From: Nesterenkonia alba DSM 19423
Lineage (GTDB): Bacteria; Actinomycetota; Actinomycetes; Actinomycetales; Micrococcaceae
Reading direction: 5' to 3'
Assembly (NCBI RefSeq): GCF_000421745.1
Contig: NZ_ATXP01000010.1
Location: forward strand, 39,936-103,935
DNA: 64,000 nt
A model generated the notes under the pieces. That model was not told where the DNA came from and ran no database searches. It saw nothing but the letters and a program-made list of their open reading frames with translations. Made by a program: the position numbers and the translations under genes. Shown piece by piece: positions 7,542 through 15,716 of this stretch (position 1 is its first letter; each line of letters starts with the position of its first letter).

Positions 7542-8651
7542 ATGCGCCGCTCTATGACCTCCCAGGATCAGCACTCCACCGGCGATACCGCCCCGGCGGA
7601 TACCCAGGCCCGCGCCCACCAGCCTGCCTCTGAGGGCAGGCCTGCCCTGCAGGCTCCCTCAGCCCCGGCGGCCTCAGGATCCGGGCAACTCGGTGCCCCC
7701 ATGCTCACCCGCACAGTACCCACCTCGGTGCCGGACTCGCGCGGGTTGCGGTTGTTGGCGGTCCACGCCCACCCGGATGATGAATCCTCCAAAGGTGCGG
7801 CGATGATGGCCGCCTATGCTGATGCCGGGGCTGAGGTGCTGGTGGCTACGGCCACCGGGGGCGAGTCCGGGGACCTGCTCAACCCTGCAGCAGGAGAGAT
7901 CCACCAGTGTCACCGGGACCTGCCCGGAGTGCGTCGGATGGAGATGGCCACGGCCGCGCAGCTGCTGGGGATCGAGCACGTCTGGTTGGGGTTCGTTGAC
8001 TCCGGACTGCCTGAAGGGGATCCCGCCCCGCCGCTGCCTTTTGGGAGTTTCGCGACCCTGGAGGTCGATCATGCGGCTGCACCGCTGGTGAGGCTCATCC
8101 GGCGGTTTCGCCCGCATGTGGTTACCTGCTATGACGAATCCGGGGGTTATCCCCATCCCGACCATATTCAGACCCACCGCATCACCGTGGAGGCCTACCA
8201 TGCCGCGGGCGATCCCGCCCGCTACCCGGACATCGGTGAACCGTGGCAGCCGCAGAAGCTCTACTATGATCGCGCCTTCAACCCCGCCCGTTTCCGTGCT
8301 CTGCACGAAGCACTGGTGGCCCGCGGGCTCGAGTCCCCTTATGCCGACCGTCTGGCCCGCTACGACGAGGGCGAGCGCCCCAGTTGGGTGACTGACCATG
8401 AGGTGACCACCCAGGTGCCGATCGGTGAGTACCTCGAAGCCCGGGATGCCGCCCTGCGCGCCCACCGCACCCAGGTTGAACCCGATGGGTTCTTCTTCGC
8501 CACACCCAATGATTTCCTCCGGGAGATTTGGCCGTATGACGACTTTGTCCTCGCCCACTCCAGGGTGGAAACCCGCCTGCCGGAGTACGACCTTTTCGCC
8601 GGGGTGCGTGAGCAGGTCGACGATGCCGCATCCGATGCTACGACCGCGTAG
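7542..8651 (+). CDS. mca: Mycothiol S-conjugate amidase
   Basis: 369 residues from ATG 7542 (an in-frame ATG at 7536 lies only two bases after the -10 box and is less likely). Mca hydrolyses mycothiol S-conjugates of electrophiles and drugs, releasing a mercapturic acid. The PIG-L/LmbE zinc amidase signature AHPDDES is near residue 72, followed by GGESGDLLNP, the RRMEMATAAQLLGI stretch and YDESGGYPHPDHIQTH with the third zinc ligand. An N-terminal extension of about 60 residues rich in Ala/Pro/Gln is poorly conserved. The gene implies the organism makes mycothiol. It is divergent from DUF4307 and followed by a small membrane protein gene. Confidence 0.9.
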   Translation: MRRSMTSQDQHSTGDTAPADTQARAHQPASEGRPALQAPSAPAASGSGQLGAPMLTRTVPTSVPDSRGLRLLAVHAHPDDESSKGAAMMAAYADAGAEVLVATATGGESGDLLNPAAGEIHQCHRDLPGVRRMEMATAAQLLGIEHVWLGFVDSGLPEGDPAPPLPFGSFATLEVDHAAAPLVRLIRRFRPHVVTCYDESGGYPHPDHIQTHRITVEAYHAAGDPARYPDIGEPWQPQKLYYDRAFNPARFRALHEALVARGLESPYADRLARYDEGERPSWVTDHEVTTQVPIGEYLEARDAALRAHRTQVEPDGFFFATPNDFLREIWPYDDFVLAHSRVETRLPEYDLFAGVREQVDDAASDATTA

Positions 8652-8664
8652 AATAGGCGCATCA
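8649..8664 (+). promoter_or_regulatory. TAGAAT -10 box, leaderless start for 8664 gene
   Basis: TAGAAT at 8649-8654 is a consensus actinobacterial -10 hexamer, and the ATG follows after 9 bases with no Shine-Dalgarno motif. The hexamer begins at the stop codon (TAG, 8649-8651) of mca. Confidence 0.5.
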
Positions 8665-9044
8665 TGGACTTTTTCAGCACGGTGATGACCCAGTGGTGGC
8701 CCGGGGGAGGCGGCGGCGAAACCCCCGACCTCATGCCCGGCCTTGACGAGTCGGACATCACCCCCGGTATTGCCGGGTTCCTCTTCACCGCGCTGATGGT
8801 CGGGCTGCTTATTCTGGTGGTCCGGGATTTGGCCAAACGTGTGCGGCGCATGAAGTACCGCAGCCAGGTGGAAGCCGAGCTCAATGGCGAAGAGCCTGAG
8901 TTCCCCGGGGAAATTACCCCGGCCGGTATCTCCGAGGCCCAGCAGCGTGCCCGGGATGCCGCCTACCAGTCGCGTTTCGGACCCGCTGAGGAAACCCACG
9001 ACGCCGGCGAGTCACTCGATCACGAGCCAGAACCCCGCCCTTAA
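8664..9044 (+). CDS. Small conserved membrane protein downstream of mca
   Basis: 126 residues. The N-terminus is Gly/Trp-rich (WWPGGGGG near 11-18), followed by one clear membrane helix near 36-54 (GIAGFLFTALMVGLLILVV), a basic stop-transfer patch (KRVRRMKYR) and an acidic cytoplasmic tail. Proteins of this build sit directly downstream of mca in many Actinobacteria, but no function is known. It has its own TAGAAT promoter overlapping the mca stop. Converges on the next minus-strand gene 40 bases away. Confidence 0.7.
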   Translation: MDFFSTVMTQWWPGGGGGETPDLMPGLDESDITPGIAGFLFTALMVGLLILVVRDLAKRVRRMKYRSQVEAELNGEEPEFPGEITPAGISEAQQRARDAAYQSRFGPAEETHDAGESLDHEPEPRP

Positions 9045-9083
9045 CCCTTAACGCCCCTGAGACGCCCTGAGCCGAATCCGGCG

Positions 9084-9683
9084 TCACCTTTGTATGGGGT
9101 GTGAGTCGAATGGTGGCGGTAAAGCGCTGCGCTGGTGTACCGACTGCAGCCAGGCGGCAAACTGCCGGCGATCTCCCTGCAGCGCCTGCGGTAGCTCCAC
9201 CCAGCCGGAGTGTTGGGCGGATGCGCCCTTCACGGTGCCGCGTGGCAGGCCTAACCGTGGGGCGGCTCCCGGCTGTAGATGCAACCGAATACTGGTGGAG
9301 GAGTCTTCTTCAGTGGCCAACTCCACCCAGTGGATCTCCGGCCAGGGCAGGTGCACCGGTGGTTTCCGGGCGCTACCGTAAGGGACTTCCACACCCTGCC
9401 AGCTCACGCGGACCCCGGCCCGCGGGCGGGCCCACAGCAAGAACATTACGACTCCGAAAAGCGCAGCGGCGGCTACCAGGTAGCCGAACTGCACCACCAG
9501 AGCCGCACTCCAACTCGCCACGGTGAGGAATCCACCGAAGAGCCCGCCGCACAGCACACAGGAGGCCGCGGCCTTGCGTGCCGGGGACCCGGGCAACAGG
9601 GTGGACCCGGTCTGCTGTAGCGAGGCCTCCCACCGGTTGCGGGCCTGCGGCCACCCCTGCCACGGCTGTGCGGTATTGCTCAC
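9084..9683 (-). CDS. Two-helix membrane protein with PH-like domain
   Basis: 199 residues. Two hydrophobic segments near 42-62 and 65-83 are followed by a beta-rich cytoplasmic region from about 90 (GVRVSWQGVEVPYG, LPWPEIHWVELATE) that resembles the bacterial PH-like domain found in many actinobacterial membrane proteins. Function unknown; the PH assignment is tentative and based on pattern only. It starts with GTG at 9683, and TAGGCT lies 6 bases upstream on the minus strand, indicating a leaderless mRNA divergent from the YyaL-type gene. Confidence 0.65.
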   Translation of the reverse strand: MSNTAQPWQGWPQARNRWEASLQQTGSTLLPGSPARKAAASCVLCGGLFGGFLTVASWSAALVVQFGYLVAAAALFGVVMFLLWARPRAGVRVSWQGVEVPYGSARKPPVHLPWPEIHWVELATEEDSSTSIRLHLQPGAAPRLGLPRGTVKGASAQHSGWVELPQALQGDRRQFAAWLQSVHQRSALPPPFDSHPIQR

Positions 9684-9735
9684 AAGGCCAGCCTAAGCCG
9701 AGCGCGTACCCAGCCCGGGCCGTTACCGTGGTGAC
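9684..9735. promoter_or_regulatory. 52-base divergent region with two leaderless promoters
   Basis: The minus strand has TAGGCT (9695-9690) six bases before GTG 9683; the plus strand has TACCGT (9724-9729) six bases before ATG 9736. Neither start has a ribosome site. The whole intergenic region is 52 bases, so the two promoters are back to back. Confidence 0.5.
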
Positions 9736-12138
9736 ATGGGTGAACGTCTCCGTTCCGCACAGTCGGCCTACCTCCGTCAGCACGCTGATAACCCTGTGGA
9801 CTGGTGGCCCTGGGGCCCAGAACCCTTCGAGGAAGCCCGTCGACGCGATGTGCCGGTGTTCATCTCCATTGGCTACGCCGCCTGCCACTGGTGTCACGTC
9901 ATGGCCGGGGAGTCCTTCGACGACGCCGCCACCGCTGAGTTGCTCAATGAGCAGTTCGTCAGCGTGAAAGTCGACCGGGAGGAACACCCTGACGTCGATG
10001 ACACCTACATGGCCGCCGTCCAAGCGATGACCGGGCACGGCGGCTGGCCGATGAGTATCTTCACTCTGCCTGACGGGCGGGTTTTCCACGCCGGCACCTA
10101 CTACCCGCCGCGCCGCACCGGGCAGGTTCCCTCCTTCACGGAGGTATTGCAGGCGGTGACTGAGGCGTGGCAGCAGCGCCGCGACCAGGTGGAAGACCAG
10201 GCGGGGCGCGTCGCCGAGGCCCTGGGCTCCCAACGGCGCCAACAGTCCCAGCTGGCCACTGTGGTCACCACCGACGCCACCGCCGAGGTCGGGATCACAG
10301 CCGCCAGCTACGCCGAGCTCACCGAGCAGACATTGGCCACCCTGGCGGAGCAAGAAGACACCGCCGGCGGCGGGTTCGGCACCGCCCCGAAATTTCCGCC
10401 CTCACCGCTGTTGGGCTGGCTGCTGGAAGAATCCGCCTGGAATCCAGACTCCCCGGCAGGCGGACTGGCCGTACGCACCATGGAAACCATGGCGCGTTCG
10501 GCCCTGTTCGACCACGTCGAAGGCGGCTTCGCCCGGTACGCCACGGACCGCAACTGGCGCCTGCCGCACTTCGAGAAGATGCTCTATGACAACGCCCAAC
10601 TGCTGGGCCATTACGCCCGCCTCTGCGTGCACCCGGCGGCCAACCAGGCCCAACGGGACCAGGCGGCAGCGGTGACCACCGCAACGATCGACTGGCTACA
10701 GCGCCGCATGGTGCTGGACTCCGGTCTGCTGGCCTCCAGCTTGGACGCCGATACCGTCTACCCCGACGGCACCCACGTCGAAGGCGGGACCTACCTCTTC
10801 AGCGATGAGGAGATGCTCCACGCGGCCGGAGACGCCGGCCTGGACAGCGCCCAAGCCGAGCAGCTACTCCGGCTCAACCGAGGAGTCCCGGCCGATGAAC
10901 ACGCCGTCGCCTCCGGAGCCCCGCTGAACATCACCGCCGCTACCCCGCGCACCCTGCACTTTGATGCCCTCTTCAGCCCAGAGGAGCGTCAGCTGTGGGA
11001 ACGTGTGGTGCCTCAGTTGCGGCGTCGTCGTGCCCACCGGCCCCAGCCGGCCCGTGATGAGAAAGTCGTCGCCGCCTGGAACGCCCAGGCCATCCGGTCT
11101 CTGGCCGAGGTCTCTATGCTCTGCAGCGAGTCGGAGGCACTCGATTTTGCTCTCCAGCTGGCCGAACGCCTCTGGGAGGTGCATGTGGTCAGCGACGACC
11201 TCGGTGCCAGGGTGTACCGAACCTCCTATGACGGGCAGCGCGGGGCGGGGCTCGGGACCCTGGCCGACCACGCCGAGGTCGCCTCCGCTTGCTTCGCCCT
11301 GGTGTCCGCCGGCGCGGACCAGCGGTGGCTGCAGCGGGGTCGTGCTGTGCTCAGCTTCGCCTGCCACCGGGCGGTGGACTACGGTACTGGACACAGCTCT
11401 GCAGCGGGATCCTGGACCCTCAAAGACAGTTTGGAGGATTCGCCGGTACTCACCACGGCCCAGGCCGGACCCGCCCATGCCAGCCCCTTCGACGGTCCGG
11501 AACCCAGTGGGATCGCAGCTTTCGCCGTGGCCCTGCAGACCGCAGAAGCCTACGAGCTCGCTGAGACACTCCCGCCGGTGGTGCCTGTGCCCAGGGGGGA
11601 AGAAGAGCCGGTCAGTGCCGAGCCGCACAAGAGCGGCCAGAAGGGGAACACCGCACTGCGGGAACCCTTGCGGGCTGCCGCTGTGCTGAAGCATGTGCCC
11701 GTCGTCGCTCCCAAAGCACCCCAGGCTGCGGGAGCCTCCCTGGTGGCCGCAGCCCGCATCGCCCGGAAATCCCCGGCATTGCGGGTGTTCACCGCCTCAG
11801 CCGAAGACCTCGCCCAGATCCGCCGTGCTGCCGCGCTGCATGGGGTCCCGGTGGAACCATTCACCGAAGAGACCAGTCCGCACCGAACCGGTGACGACCT
11901 CACCGACCAGCACCTCACCGACCAGCACCTCACCGACCAGCACCGACTCGATCAGCATCGACCCGAGCAGCACCGTCCCGAGCAGCACCGCCCCGGCCCG
12001 CAGGGCAACGGTGAGGAGGGGACTGCCCTGCGGCCGCTGCGAGTCTCAGTGTGCCTCAACGGCGTCGGTGCCATGGTCTGCCTGCCACCGGTGGGCAGCG
12101 CGGATGAGGCCTTGGAGAGCATCCGTCCGCGGACCTGA
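9736..12138 (+). CDS. Thioredoxin domain-containing protein, YyaL/DUF255 family
   Basis: 800 residues, longer than the usual 650-700. The N-terminal thioredoxin-like domain (PF03190) has the family signature YAACHWCHVM with C50 and C53, and HGGWPMSIF, followed by an alpha-toroid domain resembling N-acylglucosamine 2-epimerases with FGTAPKFPP, RYATDRNWRLPHFEKMLYDNAQL and DEKVVAAWNAQAIRSL. The biochemical role is unknown; the domain pairing suggests a redox-linked sugar or protein isomerase. The excess length is a C-terminal extension containing six pentapeptide repeats rich in Asp, Gln and His at residues 722-751, encoded by 15-base tandem repeats. Confidence 0.85.
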   Translation: MGERLRSAQSAYLRQHADNPVDWWPWGPEPFEEARRRDVPVFISIGYAACHWCHVMAGESFDDAATAELLNEQFVSVKVDREEHPDVDDTYMAAVQAMTGHGGWPMSIFTLPDGRVFHAGTYYPPRRTGQVPSFTEVLQAVTEAWQQRRDQVEDQAGRVAEALGSQRRQQSQLATVVTTDATAEVGITAASYAELTEQTLATLAEQEDTAGGGFGTAPKFPPSPLLGWLLEESAWNPDSPAGGLAVRTMETMARSALFDHVEGGFARYATDRNWRLPHFEKMLYDNAQLLGHYARLCVHPAANQAQRDQAAAVTTATIDWLQRRMVLDSGLLASSLDADTVYPDGTHVEGGTYLFSDEEMLHAAGDAGLDSAQAEQLLRLNRGVPADEHAVASGAPLNITAATPRTLHFDALFSPEERQLWERVVPQLRRRRAHRPQPARDEKVVAAWNAQAIRSLAEVSMLCSESEALDFALQLAERLWEVHVVSDDLGARVYRTSYDGQRGAGLGTLADHAEVASACFALVSAGADQRWLQRGRAVLSFACHRAVDYGTGHSSAAGSWTLKDSLEDSPVLTTAQAGPAHASPFDGPEPSGIAAFAVALQTAEAYELAETLPPVVPVPRGEEEPVSAEPHKSGQKGNTALREPLRAAAVLKHVPVVAPKAPQAAGASLVAAARIARKSPALRVFTASAEDLAQIRRAAALHGVPVEPFTEETSPHRTGDDLTDQHLTDQHLTDQHRLDQHRPEQHRPEQHRPGPQGNGEEGTALRPLRVSVCLNGVGAMVCLPPVGSADEALESIRPRT
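11899..11988 (+). repeat. Six 15-bp tandem repeats inside the YyaL-type gene
   Basis: Three identical copies of CTCACCGACCAGCAC (11899-11943) are followed by three diverged copies (11944-11988). They encode LTDQH three times, then RLDQH, RPEQH, RPEQH. The period is a multiple of three, so copy-number changes keep the frame. Confidence 0.9.
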
Positions 12139-12151
12139 AAACCCAGGCGGT

Positions 12152-12862
12152 TCACTGGGCCAGGAGTCCGAGCACGATCGCCGCATAGTGCAGTCCGAAA
12201 CCCACCAGGGTGCAGGCATGGAAGAGTTCGTGGAAACCGAACCATTCCACCGAAACGTTGGGGCGTTTCAACGCGTAGAACACCGCGCCGGTGACATAGG
12301 CGGCACCGCCGGCGCAGATCAGCACGGCTGCCAGCACATCGGCGGTGAAGAAGTCCCCGATGAACACCAGTGCGGAGAGCCCCAGGACCACATACACCAG
12401 TGTGGAAAGCCACCGTGGGGCGGTGGTCCACACCAGCCGGAAGATCACCCCGCCCAGTGCGCCGGCCCAGACCCCGGAGAGCAGGATCGTCGCCTGGGGA
12501 TCTGGCAGCAGCGCCAGAGTCAATGGGGTATAGGTGCCGGCGATCAACAGCATGATGTTGGTGTGGTCGACTCGTTTGAGCAGCATCTTGCGCGCCGGGG
12601 ACCAGCGGCCCAGGTGGTACACCGCTGAGACGCTGAACAGTAACACCCCGGTCACCGCGTAGATCGCACTGGCCACTCGGAGGGTGGCGGTGGGAGCCAG
12701 GAGGATCACCACGACACCGGCGATGAGCGCGGCCGGAACCATGCCGGCATGCAGCCACCCCCGCAGCTTCGGTTTCCACGGCAGGTCCGGATCGGCGAGC
12801 CGCTCCGCAGGAGCCACACCTGTCACCGGCTGCTGCACTGGCTGATCGTGGTGCTCGTTCAT
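12152..12862 (-). CDS. Hemolysin III family (TrhA/PAQR) membrane protein
   Basis: 236 residues with seven hydrophobic segments. PAQR-family metal-site residues are visible: SAVYHLGRWSP with His near 82, RVDHTNIMLLIAGTYTPL with Asp/His near 97-98, and FHELFHACTLVGFGLHYAAI near the C-terminus with two further His. Bacillus TrhA influences membrane fluidity together with unsaturated fatty acids; the haemolytic label is historical. ATG at 12862 is preceded by TAAACT at a distance of 7 bases, and the same stretch reads GGAGG, so leaderless or ribosome-site initiation are both possible. Converges on the YyaL-type gene. Confidence 0.85.
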   Translation of the reverse strand: MNEHHDQPVQQPVTGVAPAERLADPDLPWKPKLRGWLHAGMVPAALIAGVVVILLAPTATLRVASAIYAVTGVLLFSVSAVYHLGRWSPARKMLLKRVDHTNIMLLIAGTYTPLTLALLPDPQATILLSGVWAGALGGVIFRLVWTTAPRWLSTLVYVVLGLSALVFIGDFFTADVLAAVLICAGGAAYVTGAVFYALKRPNVSVEWFGFHELFHACTLVGFGLHYAAIVLGLLAQ

Positions 12863-12984
12863 GCCCTCCAGTTTAAGTGACCGGTCGGTAACCTGCGGAG
12901 GGTGCCGCAGCCTTCAGGAGGGCTTGTGTAGGGTTGGGCCGGGTCATCACCCGGGCCCGCGCACCGGCAGCACACGGAGGTCAG

Positions 12985-13860
12985 GTGAATCTGAAGGATC
13001 TCGCCTACACCGCTTACCAGCGGCGGCTGCAGCGCGCCCTGCCACCGGATCGGATCCCTGAACACATCGGCGTCGTCGTGGACGGAAACCGCCGCTGGGC
13101 CAAACTTGCCGGTGCCCAAACCGCCGATGGGCATCTCGCCGGCGCACACAAGATCGTCGAATTCATCGGATGGTGTGCCGACCTGGGGATCCCCACGGTG
13201 ACGCTTTACATGCTCTCCACCGACAATATGAACCGTTCCGATGAGGAGCTTGATGCCCTCATGGAGATCATCGGCGATACGCTCGACCGCCTCGCTGAAT
13301 CTCGCCCCGGTGGCCGGCCCGTGAGAGTGCACCCGGTTGGTCAGCCCGAGCTCCTCCCGGAGTCCCTCGCCTCCCGACTCCGGGCGCTCGATGCCGGCAC
13401 TGAGTCGACGGAATCGGCTGCCGAGGACCCCTCTGACGGCGTCGTGTCCACAGCTACCGGTTCGATCCGGCGCATCGCTGCGAAAGTCAGTGGCCGTACC
13501 CCGGCAGAGACCCCGGGTGTCCACGTCAATGTCGCCGTCGGTTACGGGGGGCGCCAGGAGATCGTTGACGCAGTCAAAGCGCTCCTGCGTGATGCTGAAG
13601 CCGCCGGACGCAGTCTCAGCGATGTGGCCGAGGAACTGACTCCCGGGTCGATCTCCCGTTGGCTCTACACCCGGGGGCAGCCCGACCCGGACCTCATCAC
13701 CCGTACCTCCGGGGAGCAGCGACTCTCCGGGTTCCTCATGTGGCAGTCGGCTTACTCCGAGTTCTACTTCGCCGAGGCACTGTGGCCCGACTTCCGGCGC
13801 GTGGACTTCTTACGCGCACTGCGGGACTACGCGAACCGACAACGACGATTCGGAAGCTGA
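12985..13860 (+). CDS. Isoprenyl (cis-prenyl) transferase, UppS family
   Basis: 291 residues from GTG 12985, chosen because GGAGG ends 4 bases upstream; an upstream in-frame start at 12934 lacks a site. The family builds Z-polyprenyl diphosphates for cell-wall lipid carriers. Visible motifs are the catalytic Asp in VVVDGNRRWAK near 36-46, YMLSTDNMNR near 80-89, VAVGYGGRQEIVDAV near 186-200, and the C-terminal DLITRTSGEQRLSGFLMWQSAYSEF region. It resembles the short-chain Rv1086-type enzymes. Between about 141 and 180 there is a Ser/Thr/Asp-rich insertion not expected in the family. Which chain length it makes cannot be read. Confidence 0.88.
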   Translation: MNLKDLAYTAYQRRLQRALPPDRIPEHIGVVVDGNRRWAKLAGAQTADGHLAGAHKIVEFIGWCADLGIPTVTLYMLSTDNMNRSDEELDALMEIIGDTLDRLAESRPGGRPVRVHPVGQPELLPESLASRLRALDAGTESTESAAEDPSDGVVSTATGSIRRIAAKVSGRTPAETPGVHVNVAVGYGGRQEIVDAVKALLRDAEAAGRSLSDVAEELTPGSISRWLYTRGQPDPDLITRTSGEQRLSGFLMWQSAYSEFYFAEALWPDFRRVDFLRALRDYANRQRRFGS

Positions 13861-13937
13861 CCCCCAGGGGCCAGCCCCGCCTCAACAGGCACCCGCACCA
13901 CGTAGCCGGCTCGCCGGTGCCACGCTGTGAGGCTGCG

Positions 13938-13977
13938 TGTCACATGAAGTTCACACAGATGTCACCTTGTGTTCCGT
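13938..13977 (+). promoter_or_regulatory. Four 11-bp direct repeats, PHO-box-like operator before phoH
   Basis: Heptamers TGTCACA (13938), GTTCACA (13949), TGTCACC (13960) and GTTCCGT (13971) are spaced exactly 11 bases apart with four-base spacers. This is the geometry of actinobacterial PhoP boxes (GTTCACC direct repeats) and of OmpR-family sites in general; GlnR boxes (GTnAC every 11 bases) are an alternative. A TACATT -10 box lies 31 bases downstream (14009-14014) with a poor -35, as expected for an activated promoter. The 407-base gap 13861-14267 otherwise holds only the leader hairpin. Confidence 0.5.
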
Positions 13978-14008
13978 GTGTCACGCCTGCCCGCTGCCCG
14001 CCGAGGCC

Positions 14009-14014
14009 TACATT
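14009..14014 (+). promoter_or_regulatory. Putative phoH -10 box
   Basis: TACATT fits TANNNT. The predicted transcript would start near 14021 and carry a leader of about 245 bases before the GTG at 14268. Confidence 0.35.
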
Positions 14015-14071
14015 GGGAGTGTCAGTTCACTGACCGGAAGGCCCAGCCAGCGCATGCCACACCGCTATAGG

Positions 14072-14115
14072 GGCCGGTTCGGTCCCTGGGCACGTAGCTA
14101 CAGGGCCAACCGACC
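14072..14115 (+). other. Imperfect hairpin in the phoH leader
   Basis: Left arm 14072-14088 and right arm 14101-14115 pair with two mismatches and a two-base bulge around a 12-base loop. It lies about 150 bases before the phoH start, within the predicted leader. I do not match it to a known riboswitch class. Confidence 0.4.
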
Positions 14116-14267
14116 ACCGTCCGATCATCGATGCGGGAACACACCGGGTCCTGCAGCCGAGGAGTCCGACGACGTCGACGACTTCGATATTGGGGAAGAT
14201 GTCGAAGCCGACGCCGCACTGGACTACTGCGCTGCGGGGCCTTTTGAGTCCCCGGTCTGGAGAAACT

Positions 14268-15686
14268 GTGGCCGCCATCAACTCCGCACCCGCTGTTACC
14301 ACTGACCTTGACACCACTCTGGCCGCCGAGGTCAACCAGAAATCCTATGTGCTCGACACCTCCGTGCTGTTGTCTGATCCCAAAGCCGTGCTGCGGTTCG
14401 CTGAGCATGAGGTCATCATCCCCATCGTGGTGATCTCCGAGCTGGAGAAGAAACGCCACGACTCGGAACTGGGCTACTACGCCCGATCCGCGCTGCGTCT
14501 GCTCGACGAACTACGTACCCGCTACGGTGCACTGAACCAGCCCATCCCGTTGAACGACGACGGTGGGCACCTGCTGGTGGAACTGAACCACATCGACCAG
14601 CAGGTCCTGCCCGCTGGGTTCCGCGGCCAGGACAACGACGCGCGGATTCTCGCCGTGGCCAAAAGTTTCGCCGATGAGGGCCGGGCAGTGACCGTGGTCT
14701 CGAAGGACCTGCCGATGCGGGTCAAAGCCTCCGCCATGGGGCTTGCCGCTGATGAGTACCGCAATGAGTGGGTCACCGACTCCGGGTGGACCGGTATGGC
14801 TGAAGTTGCCGCCACTGAAGAGCAGGTGGCCGAGCTCTACGACGGCGAACGGATCGAGCTCGACGCCGCCGATCACGACCGGCACACTGCTGGCCCAGTG
14901 ACCTCACTGTTGTCCCCGGCCAGTGTGGCGGCGTTGCCCACCAATACCGGGCTGGTGATCTCCTCCGGGCATGGTTCGGCCCTCGGACGGGTGAAGATCG
15001 ACGCCACGAGTACTAAATACGTTCAGGTGGTCCGCGGTGACCGGGAAGTCTTCGGTCTCCACGGACGTTCGGCCGAACAGCGCCTGGCCATCGACATGCT
15101 CATGGACCGGGAGATCGGCATTGTCTCCATGGGAGGCCGTGCCGGCACCGGAAAGTCCGCTCTGGCCCTGTGTGCCGGACTGGAAGCAGTCCTGGAGCGC
15201 CGCGAGCATAAGAAGATCATTGTCTTTAGGCCCCTCTACGCCGTCGGCGGCCAGGACTTGGGGTATCTGCCTGGCACGGAGGCGGAGAAGATGAACCCCT
15301 GGGGTCAGGCCGTCTATGACACCCTCGGGGCACTGGTCAGTGAGAACGTGCTCGAGGAGATCATGGCCCGCGGGCTGCTGGAGGTGCTGCCACTGACCCA
15401 CATTCGTGGCCGTTCCCTGCATGACGCCTGGGTCATCGTCGATGAAGCCCAATCCCTGGAGAAGAACGTGCTGCTGACGGTGATGTCCCGGATGGGGCAG
15501 AACTCGAAGATCGTGCTCACCCACGATGTGGCCCAACGCGACAACCTACGAGTGGGTCGGCACGACGGCGTCGGCGCAGTGGTGGAGATCCTCAAGGGCA
15601 ACCCGCTCTTTGGGCACATCACCTTGACCCGCTCGGAGCGCAGCCGGATCGCCGCCCTGGTGACCGAACTGCTCGAAGAAGGCTGA
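14268..15686 (+). CDS. PIN-domain PhoH family ATPase
   Basis: 472 residues from GTG 14268, which has GGAG six bases upstream; the longer reading to 14190 lacks support. The N-terminal PIN nuclease-like domain (about 25-165) shows YVLDTSVLL with the first Asp and SELEKKRHD, and the C-terminal PhoH P-loop domain (about 230-470) has Walker [11 protein letters not shown] and Walker [12 protein letters not shown]. This PIN-PhoH (PhoH2/YlaK) build was described in mycobacteria as an RNA helicase and ribonuclease. A PHO-box-like operator upstream would fit phosphate control. Converges on the rhomboid gene. Confidence 0.9.
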   Translation: MAAINSAPAVTTDLDTTLAAEVNQKSYVLDTSVLLSDPKAVLRFAEHEVIIPIVVISELEKKRHDSELGYYARSALRLLDELRTRYGALNQPIPLNDDGGHLLVELNHIDQQVLPAGFRGQDNDARILAVAKSFADEGRAVTVVSKDLPMRVKASAMGLAADEYRNEWVTDSGWTGMAEVAATEEQVAELYDGERIELDAADHDRHTAGPVTSLLSPASVAALPTNTGLVISSGHGSALGRVKIDATSTKYVQVVRGDREVFGLHGRSAEQRLAIDMLMDREIGIVSMGGRAGTGKSALALCAGLEAVLERREHKKIIVFRPLYAVGGQDLGYLPGTEAEKMNPWGQAVYDTLGALVSENVLEEIMARGLLEVLPLTHIRGRSLHDAWVIVDEAQSLEKNVLLTVMSRMGQNSKIVLTHDVAQRDNLRVGRHDGVGAVVEILKGNPLFGHITLTRSERSRIAALVTELLEEG

Positions 15687-15716
15687 ACAGCTCCACAGGC
15701 CACGGGACAGGACGGT

